A stretch of DNA of 64,000 nucleotides from an uncultured Macellibacteroides sp. (GTDB taxonomy: Bacteria; Bacteroidota; Bacteroidia; Bacteroidales; Tannerellaceae). The translations under genes and the position numbers were made by a program. Position 1 is the first letter of the stretch; each line of letters begins with the position of its first letter. The notes under the pieces were generated by a model. The model worked only from the letters and a program-made list of their open reading frames with translations, was not told the origin of the DNA and did no database searches. The stretch is from positions 2,046,001 to 2,110,000 of the forward strand of contig NZ_OY762974.1 in NCBI RefSeq assembly GCF_963667135.1. The letters are read 5' to 3'. Shown here piece after piece: positions 44,505 to 51,538 of this stretch.

Positions 44505-44512
44505 TACATTTG
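44505..44512 (+). promoter_or_regulatory. -7 box of the nitroreductase gene
   Basis: TACATTTG, 28 bases before the ATG at 44541. Confidence 0.45.
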
Positions 44513-44540
44513 TCTTTAAACCAATTAAACCCAATTACGT

Positions 44541-45233
44541 ATGAAACCTTATGTGTTACTTTTCGTTGCTTTGTGCTTTGTTTCCGGACTCTTTGCCCAG
44601 AACCTGCAGGAAATAAAGTTAAGTGCGCCTGATAAAGAGCGGGGTGTTACCATTATGAAAGCTTTTGCCAACAGACATTCGGACCGGGTGTTTGACAATA
44701 AAAAACTATCAACCAAAGACCTTTCTGATTTGCTATGGGCGGCCAACGGTTTTAATCGCTATGAAAAGGGTATGCGTACGGCCCCTTCTGCCATGAATAA
44801 GCAGGATATCGATATTTACGTGATTCTTGCCGAAGGAGCCTATTTGTATGACGCGAAAGCCCATGTTTTGAAACCAGTGGCTAAAGGAGATTACAGACCA
44901 CTGGTAGCCGGTGGGCAGGATTTTGTGAATAAGGCCCCGGCTTGTCTGGTTCTTGTTTCGGACTTGTCCCGGTTTGGAGAACTTAAAGAGCATACCAAGT
45001 TGATGGCAGCGATGGATGCAGGTATTGTTTCTCAGAATATCAATCTGTTTTGTGCCGGAGTGGGACTAAGCACAGTTCCAAGAGCCTCCATGGATCAGGC
45101 GGGATTGAAAAAGGTTTTGAATCTAAAGGAATCGCAAATGTTACTTATGAATAATCCGGTAGGGTATCCGGGATCAAGAACAAATTCTGGGTCTAAGCAT
45201 AAATTTTGCATAATCTGTAGAGAAAAAATTTAA
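44541..45233 (+). CDS. Secreted SagB/ThcOx-type nitroreductase with IS-altered C-terminus
   Basis: 230 residues as it now reads. Signal peptide (about 1-20), then the FMN-binding nitroreductase fold: NRHSDRVFDNKKLSTKDLSDLLWAANG, RTAPSAMNKQDIDIYVIL, MDAGIVSQNINLFCAGVGLSTVPR and the C-terminal NNPVGYP. At 45171 an insertion sequence begins in frame, replacing the last two residues with about 20 IS-encoded residues (GSRTNSGSKHKFCII...). Removing the IS and one target copy restores PVGYPAK and a TAA at 46636-46638. As only the extreme tail is changed, the enzyme may still work. Members reduce nitro or other substrates with NAD(P)H; in the periplasm the electron donor is unclear. Confidence 0.85.
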   Translation: MKPYVLLFVALCFVSGLFAQNLQEIKLSAPDKERGVTIMKAFANRHSDRVFDNKKLSTKDLSDLLWAANGFNRYEKGMRTAPSAMNKQDIDIYVILAEGAYLYDAKAHVLKPVAKGDYRPLVAGGQDFVNKAPACLVLVSDLSRFGELKEHTKLMAAMDAGIVSQNINLFCAGVGLSTVPRASMDQAGLKKVLNLKESQMLLMNNPVGYPGSRTNSGSKHKFCIICREKI

Positions 45234-46188
45234 TGTCTGTTACCCCTCTAAACTGTCTTCTGAACTCTTTTATCTTTGCATTAAACGATTCAGCAGCTGC
45301 GTTTGTGCTTCTGCTGTTAAAGTAGTTTATAATGGTATTGTGATGTGTCTCAAAAGTTTTTCTAACTGTAGAGAATGCATTAAATCCCGCTTCTTCTACC
45401 TGGCTGAACCATTGAGCCAGTTTTGCTCTGGCCACATCAGGCGATATTTGACGGTTATAGATTTTGTAAAGACTATAAGATAGCTCGTAGCCTTTTTTAA
45501 TATCAGGATAAAGTTCAAATAATATATGTGCTCTATGCCATTGCGAAAGGGTCCATTTTTCTTCTGGTTTAAATAGCAGATACCGACTTCTGGCCAGCAA
45601 CTGTTTTCGGGTATCTCCATTTGCTAATACCTCTGGTTGATATTCAATACCCTTTTCTTTGGCTTTTTTGTAAGCTGTATTTTCCGCGTCCAGAGTTTCC
45701 CACCGATGCTTAATCCGGATGTCCTGTACGGCTTCATAAGCCAGCTTCTGTACATGAAAACGGTCCGTTACCCGTTTAGCCCGGGGAAAGCAACTTTTGA
45801 CAATCAGGTTCATATTGGCAGCCATATCTAGAGTGACTTCACGGACTATTTTGCGTTGTTGTTCTGAATAATGCTTAAGTATAAGTCTTATGATTTCATT
45901 GGATTCGGTTCCTTCAAATATACCAACAATAGAACCTTTCTGGCCTTTTCTGGCTTTATTGGTGATGATGGTATAAAGCTCACCGTTCGAGAGGGATGTT
46001 TCATCAATGGTCAGGTAAGGTCCTAGATTTTTGGGGTAAACGATGTATTTTTCCGCATGTGGACCTTGTCTCCAATGGCGAAAATCACTTAGCTTTTCTT
46101 TATATTGTCGCTGAAAGTTACGCCCGTTAACTCCCAGATAGATTTCAATGCTTTGACAACTGATTGCGTTAGTATCGACTAATTTCTT
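45193..46188 (-). CDS. IS transposase orfB (DDE domain, ISL3-like), copy 2
   Basis: The frame is open over 331 residues from 46188, with no ATG until MAANMNLIVK at 45825, too late to make a working enzyme. It contains the same landmarks as copy 1: LTIDETSLS, VTLDMAANM...FPRAKRVTDRFHVQKLA, TNAAAESFNAKIKEFRRQFRG and RLCKIYA. The first part (SIEIYLGVNGRNFQRQYKEKLSDFRHW-like) aligns with copy 1 from the frameshift point, supporting expression as an orfA-orfB fusion. Confidence 0.82.
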   Translation of the reverse strand, partial: KKLVDTNAISCQSIEIYLGVNGRNFQRQYKEKLSDFRHWRQGPHAEKYIVYPKNLGPYLTIDETSLSNGELYTIITNKARKGQKGSIVGIFEGTESNEIIRLILKHYSEQQRKIVREVTLDMAANMNLIVKSCFPRAKRVTDRFHVQKLAYEAVQDIRIKHRWETLDAENTAYKKAKEKGIEYQPEVLANGDTRKQLLARSRYLLFKPEEKWTLSQWHRAHILFELYPDIKKGYELSYSLYKIYNRQISPDVARAKLAQWFSQVEEAGFNAFSTVRKTFETHHNTIINYFNSRSTNAAAESFNAKIKEFRRQFRGVTDIKFFLYRLCKIYA

Positions 46189-46555
46189 TTAAAAAAGAAG
46201 CATACTCTGCGCTCATGCGAGTACCCTGTGCAACTACATTCCAATCCCTGCTTATCTTTTTAACTTCGCCTTCTATTTCAACATCCCATCGCCGTCTTTT
46301 CACACTTAAAGTAACCAACATATTCCGTATAGGATAATCATTTATCAGACGTGGATCCATAAAACCACTTGCCTTGAATTTATAATTTTTGTATTCCTTC
46401 GGAATTTGGTTTTTCTCTTCCAGATAAATGGTCAGTGTTTTGTCATAAACATACTTTCCACTATTCCCTTTATCAAAGCCTACTATGTCAAAATATTCAA
46501 GTATTCCTTCTGGTAATATTAACTCTAATAATGATTGGTTGATATCCTTGTCCAT
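46169..46555 (-). CDS. IS transposase orfA (N-terminal region), copy 2
   Basis: 128 residues from MDKDINQSLLELILPEGILEYFDI. Homologous to orfA of copy 1 (LPEGILEYF, IPKEYKNYKFKASGFMDP, DYPIRNMLV, KRRRW, ISRDWNVVAQGTRMSAEYASFLKE). It ends at TAA, 17 bases beyond the point where the orfB frame opens, with the same +1 offset. An earlier in-frame start lies in the terminal repeat and outside the internal promoter (46575-46582), so it is rejected. Confidence 0.8.
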   Translation of the reverse strand: MDKDINQSLLELILPEGILEYFDIVGFDKGNSGKYVYDKTLTIYLEEKNQIPKEYKNYKFKASGFMDPRLINDYPIRNMLVTLSVKRRRWDVEIEGEVKKISRDWNVVAQGTRMSAEYASFLKEISRY

Positions 46556-46574
46556 GCGATCGTATTTATGAAGA

Positions 46575-46582
46575 CAAAGATA
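46575..46582 (-). promoter_or_regulatory. -7 box inside IS copy 2
   Basis: Minus strand TATCTTTG, 19 bases before the orfA ATG at 46555. Confidence 0.4.
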
Positions 46583-46655
46583 TACCTTTTTAATTTTTGA
46601 CCCAACTTTTGTCGTTGATCCGGTATCCGGCAAAATAATAGAATGTTGTTATATA

Positions 46656-46695
46656 CAAAAAGCTCCTTGTTTACTGATAAACAAGGAGCTTTTTG
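46656..46695. terminator. Terminator shared by the nitroreductase gene and tRNA-Gly operon
   Basis: An 18-bp perfect stem (46656-46673 with 46678-46695), loop CTGA, with A and T runs inside the arms. It lies 17 bases after the original nitroreductase stop codon (46636-46638) and 2 bases after the last tRNA of the minus-strand operon. The IS now separates it from the nitroreductase gene. Confidence 0.85.
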
Positions 46696-46697
46696 TG

Positions 46698-46770
46698 AGC
46701 GAAAGACGGGACTCGAACCCGCGACCCTAACCTTGGCAAGGTTATGCTCTACCAACTGAGCTACTTTCGC
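46698..46770 (-). tRNA. tRNA-Gly (GCC), second copy of the operon
   Basis: 73 nt. Acceptor GCGAAAG/CTTTCGC, anticodon loop TTGCCAA (GCC), discriminator T. Identical to the tRNA-Gly at 46915. Confidence 0.96.
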
Positions 46771-46823
46771 GAAACCTATTTTTTAAAAGCAAAGCCTGAT
46801 AAACCTGCGTCTACCAGGCTTTG

Positions 46824-46907
46824 TACCCGGAGCGGGACTTGAACCCGCACAACTGCAATAGTCAAAGGATTTTAAGTCCTTCGTGTCTACCATTCCACCA
46901 TCCGGGC
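46824..46907 (-). tRNA. tRNA-Leu (TAA)
   Basis: 84 nt with the long variable arm of a class II tRNA. Acceptor GCCCGGA/TCCGGGT, anticodon loop CTTAAAA (TAA), discriminator A. Confidence 0.95.
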
Positions 46908-46914
46908 GGCCTGG

Positions 46915-46987
46915 AGCGAAAGACGGGACTCGAACCCGCGACCCTAACCTTGGCAAGGTTATGCTCTACCAACTGAGCTACTTTCGC
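46915..46987 (-). tRNA. tRNA-Gly (GCC), first copy of the operon
   Basis: 73 nt, same sequence as the copy at 46698; anticodon GCC. First gene after the promoter at 47005-47035. Confidence 0.96.
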
Positions 46988-47004
46988 ATTACTGTTTGCG
47001 GTTG

Positions 47005-47035
47005 CAAAGGTAGATAACTTTTTTAAATCAGCAAA
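47005..47035 (-). promoter_or_regulatory. Promoter of the tRNA Gly-Leu-Gly operon
   Basis: Minus strand TTTG (47032-47035), 19-nt spacer, TACCTTTG (47005-47012): an exact consensus match, 17 bases before the first tRNA. Confidence 0.65.
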
Positions 47036-47166
47036 TATTTGAGCAAAAAAGTTAAGAATTTCCTTATCTGCTTTTTGTATTTAATAGATATGGATAACAA
47101 TGTAATTATCCAAAATGAATTTTCCTCCTTCAAAAAGAAGATGTATTTTCAGTTTTTATCCAAAAA

Positions 47167-47269
47167 GTGAAGGCTATAATGGCAAAAGTGAAGGCTATTT
47201 AGAGCTATCCTTCACTATCAAATGCCTGATTGTCTGATTGATAATGGCAAAAGTGAAGGCGTGAAGGCT
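47167..47269. repeat. GTGAAGGCT direct repeats
   Basis: GTGAAGGC(T) at 47167, 47188, 47253 and 47261, with an inverted partial copy (CCTTCAC) at 47209-47215. Two of the copies lie in a 20-bp exact repeat, ATAATGGCAAAAGTGAAGGC, at 47176-47195 and 47241-47260. Confidence 0.7.
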
Positions 47270-47346
47270 ATTTTTAATATAAACTTTTCCGGGAAGGGAT
47301 AAAAAGTCAGGCGAAAGGTTAAATTTTCCCGGTACTTTTTTGCCTG

Positions 47347-47395
47347 GAAGTATATACTTTGAGTCGCCAAAGTATATACTTCTACAACTCAAAGT
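47347..47395. repeat. Nested perfect palindrome
   Basis: GAAGTATATACTTTG (47347-47361) is inverted perfectly at 47368-47382 with a 6-nt spacer; each arm contains the self-complementary AAGTATATACTT. ACTTTGAGT (47356-47364) is in turn inverted at 47387-47395, so two mutually exclusive hairpins are possible. Confidence 0.75.
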
Positions 47396-47436
47396 CCTAA
47401 TTTTGGAAGTTCAAAGATGTATTAATTTTTTTAGTC

Positions 47437-47871
47437 TTAGTTGTACACCTGAATCTTTTCTCCGGTTTTGGTAACGCCATATCTTCTGAGAGCGAATTTT
47501 GAGGGGCCGGAGTAGGGGATTCCTCCGTTGCTGATATCGTAAATTGTTCTGCACTTGGGACAGGTCGCCGTACCATCATTGTCGCCGGGCACAATCACAA
47601 TATCGCGTTGTGCTTCGTTGGGACAGCAGCGGTCGTAGGCCATAAATTGATCTTCGTAGCTATGAACAATAAGAAGTCCTGCAAATCCAGTACTTTCTCC
47701 GGCTAAACGAGGGGCGGTAAATTCCTTGAAGCTTAACAAGGGAACCAAGTCCTTATCGCTGTAAGTCAGATTTAGTTCAAACCACACCCTGGAATAAGGA
47801 ATGTCTGATTCTGTTATTTTAGAACAACTGCAAATCAGCAGCAGAAGCATGCAAGCTACAAATCGTTTCAT
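47437..47871 (-). CDS. Rieske-like lipoprotein with four cysteines
   Basis: 144 residues. Lipoprotein signal with Cys16 as acyl site (ICSC). The fold (LSFKEFTAPRLAG, GLLIVHSYEDQFMAYDRCCPNEAQ, CPKC, YDISNGGIPYSGP, LRRYGVTKTGEKIQVY) follows the Rieske 2Fe-2S plan, but the ligand positions read C82-C83 and C104-P-K-C107 in place of C-x-H and C-x-x-H. It may bind a different cluster or zinc (rubredoxin-like) or none. Anchored to a membrane lipid face. The aldo/keto reductase gene lies upstream, separated by a terminator-like hairpin. Confidence 0.7.
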   Translation of the reverse strand: MKRFVACMLLLLICSCSKITESDIPYSRVWFELNLTYSDKDLVPLLSFKEFTAPRLAGESTGFAGLLIVHSYEDQFMAYDRCCPNEAQRDIVIVPGDNDGTATCPKCRTIYDISNGGIPYSGPSKFALRRYGVTKTGEKIQVYN

Positions 47872-47898
47872 CTTATTATTGTTTCACATTAAAAGAAC

Positions 47899-47935
47899 AC
47901 GCCTGTTCTCCATAAACGAAAACAGGCGTATTTTT
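47899..47935. terminator. Terminator after the aldo/keto reductase gene
   Basis: A 9-bp stem (ACGCCTGTT 47899-47907 with 47921-47929), loop of 13 nt. Leftward it is followed by a short T-rich stretch (GTTCTTTT), rightward by ATTTTTAT. It may only partly block read-through into the Rieske-like gene. Confidence 0.65.
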
Positions 47936-47938
47936 ATA

Positions 47939-48934
47939 TTATGCGTTTAGAATTGTTCCTATTTCGCGAAGCTCTTCGGGCGAGAAGGCTGTATTGTTAA
48001 GTGCATTAAGATTGTCTTTCAGTTGGGATACCGAACTGGCTCCAACAATGAGAGAGGTAACGCGCGGATCTTTCAATACCCATACCAAAGCCATCTCAGC
48101 AAGAGTTTGACCTCTTTGCTCTGCTATCGCATTTAGCTTGGTTACCTTTGCAATTACTTCTGGAGTAACCTGATCCCTTTGCAGAAATCCGGTTGATTTG
48201 GCAGCACGGGAATTTTCGGGTATGCCGTGCAGATACTTGTTGGTAAGCAGTCCCTGGGCAAGCGATGAGAATGCGATAAGACCAACGCCATGTCTGTGTC
48301 CCACTTCCAATACTTCCGGCTCGACATCACGAACCAGCATGCTGTATTTATACTGGTGAAGAAGGCAAGGCGTATTGTGTGCAGCCAGGTATTTATAGGC
48401 TTCTTCCGCTTTATCAGCCGGATAGTTTGAAATGGATGTATAAAGCGCCTTCCCTTGTTTTACGATATCTACCAATGCCTGCATGGTTTCTTTCAGCGGG
48501 GTGTTGGGATCGTAACGGTGACTGTAAAACACATCGAAATAATCCAAGCCAGTCCGCTTCAGACTTTGGTCGATGCTGGCATGAAGATACTTACGTGAAC
48601 CCAAGTCGCCATACGGTCCGGGCCACATCAGGTAACCGGCCTTGGAGGATATAATCAGCTCATCGCGGTAACCTTGTAACTGTTTTTTGAATATTTTACC
48701 GAAATTGGTTTCAGCCGATCCCGGAGGAGGGCCGTAGTTGTTTGCTATATCAATATGAGTAATTCCGTGATCGAAAGCGTAAAGAATCATCTTTTCGGCT
48801 TCGTCCATATTGTCTACATCCCCGAAATTATGCCAAAGACCAAGCGATATAGCCGGAAGAACAATACCCGAACGTCCGCATCGATTGTACTTCATGCCAT
48901 TCGAATAGCGGTCTTCTGCTGCTGTGTAGTTCAT
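47939..48934 (-). CDS. Aldo/keto reductase (YghZ/Kvbeta-like)
   Basis: 331 residues. A TIM-barrel aldo/keto reductase: SLGLWHNFGD, catalytic Asp/Tyr in HIDIANNYGPPPGSAE, Lys in LIISSKAGY, His in DVFYSHRYD, and the C-terminal NADPH site RVTSLIVGASSVSQLKDNL. The form MKYNRCGRSGIVLPAISLGLW and the GPPPGSAE insert match L-glyceraldehyde-3-phosphate reductase-type members (YghZ). Substrate not certain. An internal ATG (MKYNRCG, codon 14) is a possible start. Confidence 0.9.
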   Translation of the reverse strand: MNYTAAEDRYSNGMKYNRCGRSGIVLPAISLGLWHNFGDVDNMDEAEKMILYAFDHGITHIDIANNYGPPPGSAETNFGKIFKKQLQGYRDELIISSKAGYLMWPGPYGDLGSRKYLHASIDQSLKRTGLDYFDVFYSHRYDPNTPLKETMQALVDIVKQGKALYTSISNYPADKAEEAYKYLAAHNTPCLLHQYKYSMLVRDVEPEVLEVGHRHGVGLIAFSSLAQGLLTNKYLHGIPENSRAAKSTGFLQRDQVTPEVIAKVTKLNAIAEQRGQTLAEMALVWVLKDPRVTSLIVGASSVSQLKDNLNALNNTAFSPEELREIGTILNA

Positions 48935-48993
48935 AAAAGGTACGTATTATTGGTTTTACATAGAAATAAAGAACGAAAAAAGAGATTAAAACG

Positions 48994-49032
48994 TATGCAG
49001 CCAAAGAATCTATTCAGACCTTTGGCTGCATA
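48994..49032 (-). terminator. Terminator of the pyrE-argH operon
   Basis: A 13-bp perfect stem (48994-49006 with 49020-49032), 13-nt loop, 8 bases after the argH stop codon; leftward it runs into CGTTTTAATC. Confidence 0.75.
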
Positions 49033-49040
49033 AAAGAATA

Positions 49041-50378
49041 TCATGCAAGCAGATTTTGTTCTGCTTCTTTGATTTTGCTGAATGAAAATCCGTCGATAAC
49101 CTGTTGCATCAGAGCCGAAATATGGTCGTTGCAAAGATTGCCGATGCTTCCTTCGTGGGTATGATTTACCTCTTTGTTGGGAGAAAACCTGCCCGCTTCA
49201 ATTTCGAGCCCTACCTGCTTGTAAGCATCCCTGAAAGGAACACCTGTGGCAACAAGTCTGTTAACTTCCTCCACGCTGAATATCAGCGAATATTTATCGT
49301 CGGAAAGAATAGACTCGTTTACTTTAACTTCCTGCATCATCATCGTAACCATTCGAAGACAATCCTTCAGTTCGTCGAATGCCGGAAGAAACACTTCCTT
49401 GATAATCTGCAGGTCGCGGAAATAGCCCGATGGCAGGTTATTACTTATCAGTGTGATTTGCTGAGGCAGCGCCTGGATCTTGTTGCATTTCGCACGGGTA
49501 AGCTCAAATACATCCGGGTTCTTTTTATGTGGCATGATGCTGGAACCGGTTGTAAACTGATCTGGTAATTTAATAAAACCAAAGTTCTGGCTATTAAACA
49601 TGCATGCGTCAAAAGCCAGCTTCGAAAGGGAGGCTGCGATACCTGCAAGGGCAAATGCAACAGTGCGTTCCATTTTTCCTCGTCCCATCTGGGCATATAC
49701 TACATTATAATCGAGAGAATCGAAGCCAAGCAAGTCGGTTGTCATTTGTCGGTTCAACGGAAAAGAAGATCCATATCCGGCAGCCGAACCCAACGGATTG
49801 CGGTTGCATACCTTAAATGCCGCCTGCATCAGCAACAAATCGTCTGTCAGACTCTCCGCATAAGCGCCAAACCAAAGTCCGAACGACGAAGGCATGGCAA
49901 TCTGAAGGTGAGTATAACCGGGTAAAAGCACCTCTTTGTAGCGGTTACTCTGACTAAGCAAAACGCCAAACAGTTCGGAAACAAGCTGAACAACCTCTTC
50001 GATCTGCGCACGGGTAAACAGTTTAAGGTCTACCAATACCTGGTCGTTTCTGGATCGTCCGCTGTGAATCTTTTTGCCCATGTCGCCAAGCTTACGTGTA
50101 AGCATAAGTTCCACTTGAGAGTGAACATCCTCCACACCCTCTTCAATTACGAAAAGTCCGTCTTCGGCTATCTTGTAAATATTTTTCAGTTCAGCGAGCA
50201 GAATGGGTAATTCCTCTTTGTCGAGGAGCCCGATACTTTCAAGCATGGTAATATGCGCCATGGAACCCAGCACGTCATATTTTGCCAGGTAAAGATCCAT
50301 TTCGCGGTCTTTACCTACCGTAAAGGTATCAACCTGTTGGTTTACCTTTACGTTCTTTTCCCAAAGTTTCTGAGCCAT
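49041..50378 (-). CDS. argH: Argininosuccinate lyase
   Basis: 445 residues; splits argininosuccinate into arginine and fumarate. Fumarase/aspartase-superfamily signature GSSIMPHKKNPDVFE with the catalytic Ser loop, plus EDVHSQVE and GRSRNDQVLVDLK in the N-terminal half. Lies 8 bases downstream of the SRPBCC gene and probably in one operon with pyrE. Confidence 0.96.
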   Translation of the reverse strand: MAQKLWEKNVKVNQQVDTFTVGKDREMDLYLAKYDVLGSMAHITMLESIGLLDKEELPILLAELKNIYKIAEDGLFVIEEGVEDVHSQVELMLTRKLGDMGKKIHSGRSRNDQVLVDLKLFTRAQIEEVVQLVSELFGVLLSQSNRYKEVLLPGYTHLQIAMPSSFGLWFGAYAESLTDDLLLMQAAFKVCNRNPLGSAAGYGSSFPLNRQMTTDLLGFDSLDYNVVYAQMGRGKMERTVAFALAGIAASLSKLAFDACMFNSQNFGFIKLPDQFTTGSSIMPHKKNPDVFELTRAKCNKIQALPQQITLISNNLPSGYFRDLQIIKEVFLPAFDELKDCLRMVTMMMQEVKVNESILSDDKYSLIFSVEEVNRLVATGVPFRDAYKQVGLEIEAGRFSPNKEVNHTHEGSIGNLCNDHISALMQQVIDGFSFSKIKEAEQNLLA

Positions 50379-50386
50379 AATGCTAA

Positions 50387-50797
50387 TTAATAAGGCAGAG
50401 ATGCGATGACAACAGCTATCTTATCGAGGGCATCCTGCAATGGTTTGGATACCATCGGTTTGATAAACGGATTAAGCTCGGCCTTGATAGTCATCTTCAT
50501 CTTCGTGTCACCCTCGGCAGCTTGCTTTAGTTGAATCCACAAAAACAAAGGAACCGGCGAATTCGTTGTCTCGAACTTGATGGTATTGTTAGGTTCGCGT
50601 TCAACAATTTTGAACGTTATCTTACCAACAGGGGCGACAGTAAACGAACACGAATCACTGTCGAATTCAAAATCTTTTATTTTATCCTGAGGAATACGGT
50701 CTTTAATCCGTTCCAGGTTCGATAAATCGGAGAGCATGGTGAAGATACGATCTTCATCATGCGGGATTGTTTTAACCTCGCTAACAAATTCTGTCAT
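50387..50797 (-). CDS. SRPBCC-fold protein (START/polyketide-cyclase-like)
   Basis: 136 residues from MTEFVSEVKTIPHDEDRIFTMLSDL. A longer frame would start inside pyrE and is rejected. The pattern V.tI......IF..LSDL...... with a final long helix (MVSKPLQDALDKIAVVIASLPY) fits the SRPBCC ligand-binding superfamily. Ligand unknown. It lies between pyrE (16-base gap) and argH (8-base gap), a pattern seen in other Bacteroidales. Confidence 0.8.
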   Translation of the reverse strand: MTEFVSEVKTIPHDEDRIFTMLSDLSNLERIKDRIPQDKIKDFEFDSDSCSFTVAPVGKITFKIVEREPNNTIKFETTNSPVPLFLWIQLKQAAEGDTKMKMTIKAELNPFIKPMVSKPLQDALDKIAVVIASLPY

Positions 50798-50813
50798 AAG
50801 TTTGCCGGTTAAA

Positions 50814-51452
50814 TTAAGCTTCTGGATTCCAATTCGCAGGATCTTTACGCCACTCTTGCAGAGTTGCAATATCAGATTCGTCGATGTAATTTGTACGAAC
50901 AGATTCTTCGATAACAGCATCGTAATTGCTAAGAGTTGTCAGCGTTACTTTTGCATCTTTGAACTGTTGTGCAGCAACAGGGAAACCGTGAGTAAATATA
51001 GCTACCATACCAATCACTTCGCAACCAAAATTACGAACAGCTTCAACAGCCTTCAGACTGCTTCCACCTGTTGAAACAAGGTCTTCCACGATTACTACTT
51101 TTGAACCCGGTTTAAGTTCGCCTTCGATAAGGTTTTCTAACCCGTGATCTTTTGGAGTAGCACGGATGTACACAAATGGCAGTCCAAGTAAATCGGCAAC
51201 CAACGCACCCTGAGCAATAGCTCCAGTGGCAACTCCGGCAATGGCATCAGCGTTTTCATACTTTTCGCTTATTACGCGGGCAAGTTCCAATTTGATAAAA
51301 GTACGAACAGCCGGATAAGAGAGAGTCTTTCTATTGTCACAGTAGATAGGAGATTTCCATCCCGAAGCCCATGTAAACGGATTAGCCGGTTGCAATTTAA
51401 CGGCTTTAATTTTCAATAATTTCTCAGCAACTAATCTTTCCAGTGTTTTCAT
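50814..51452 (-). CDS. pyrE: Orotate phosphoribosyltransferase
   Basis: 212 residues; converts orotate and PRPP to OMP in pyrimidine synthesis. PRPP-binding loop VVIVEDLVSTGGSSLKAVEAV, substrate loop IYCDNRKTLSYP, and IAGVATGAIAQGALVADLLGLPFVYIR. First gene of the pyrE-SRPBCC-argH unit. Confidence 0.96.
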   Translation of the reverse strand: MKTLERLVAEKLLKIKAVKLQPANPFTWASGWKSPIYCDNRKTLSYPAVRTFIKLELARVISEKYENADAIAGVATGAIAQGALVADLLGLPFVYIRATPKDHGLENLIEGELKPGSKVVIVEDLVSTGGSSLKAVEAVRNFGCEVIGMVAIFTHGFPVAAQQFKDAKVTLTTLSNYDAVIEESVRTNYIDESDIATLQEWRKDPANWNPEA

Positions 51453-51479
51453 ACAATCCTATATATTTGATATCGTTTG

Positions 51480-51487
51480 CAAAAATA
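51480..51487 (-). promoter_or_regulatory. pyrE: -7 box of the pyrE operon
   Basis: Minus strand TATTTTTG, 27 bases before the pyrE ATG. Confidence 0.45.
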
Positions 51488-51538
51488 GACAATGAGATTG
51501 ATAAAGCCTAAGGAAACTGATTAAAATTTCCTATATAT

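Larger units (their letters stand above)
45171..46621 (-). mobile_element. Insertion sequence, ISL3/ISAon1-like, copy 2 (1451 bp)
   Basis: Terminal inverted repeats: GGATCAAGAACAAATTCTGG at 45171 and the complement of GGATCAACGACAAAAGTTGG ending at 46621, imperfect but sharing GGATCAA and CTGGGTC/TTGGGTC blocks. The 8-bp target duplication GGTATCCG lies at 45163-45170 and 46622-46629. Same layout as copy 1 but clearly divergent at protein level, so the two arose from separate insertions of related elements. Confidence 0.92.
47040..47436. other. Gene-free repeat-rich spacer
   Basis: About 400 bases with no credible frame. It holds direct copies of GTGAAGGCT (47167-47269) and a nested palindrome (47347-47395), listed separately. 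Confidence 0.55.

Noticed and set aside
45193-45825. Short independent transposase starting at MAANMNL
   Set aside because: The frame stays open for 121 more codons upstream with homology to copy 1, including the first catalytic Asp; the ATG is internal.
46791-46822. Terminator between tRNA-Leu and the second tRNA-Gly
   Set aside because: An 8-bp stem (AAAGCCTG/CAGGCTTT) is present, but without a proper T-run; it is more likely a processing hairpin or chance.
47167-47269. CRISPR array
   Set aside because: The repeat unit is only 8-9 bp, spacing is irregular, and no cas genes are present.
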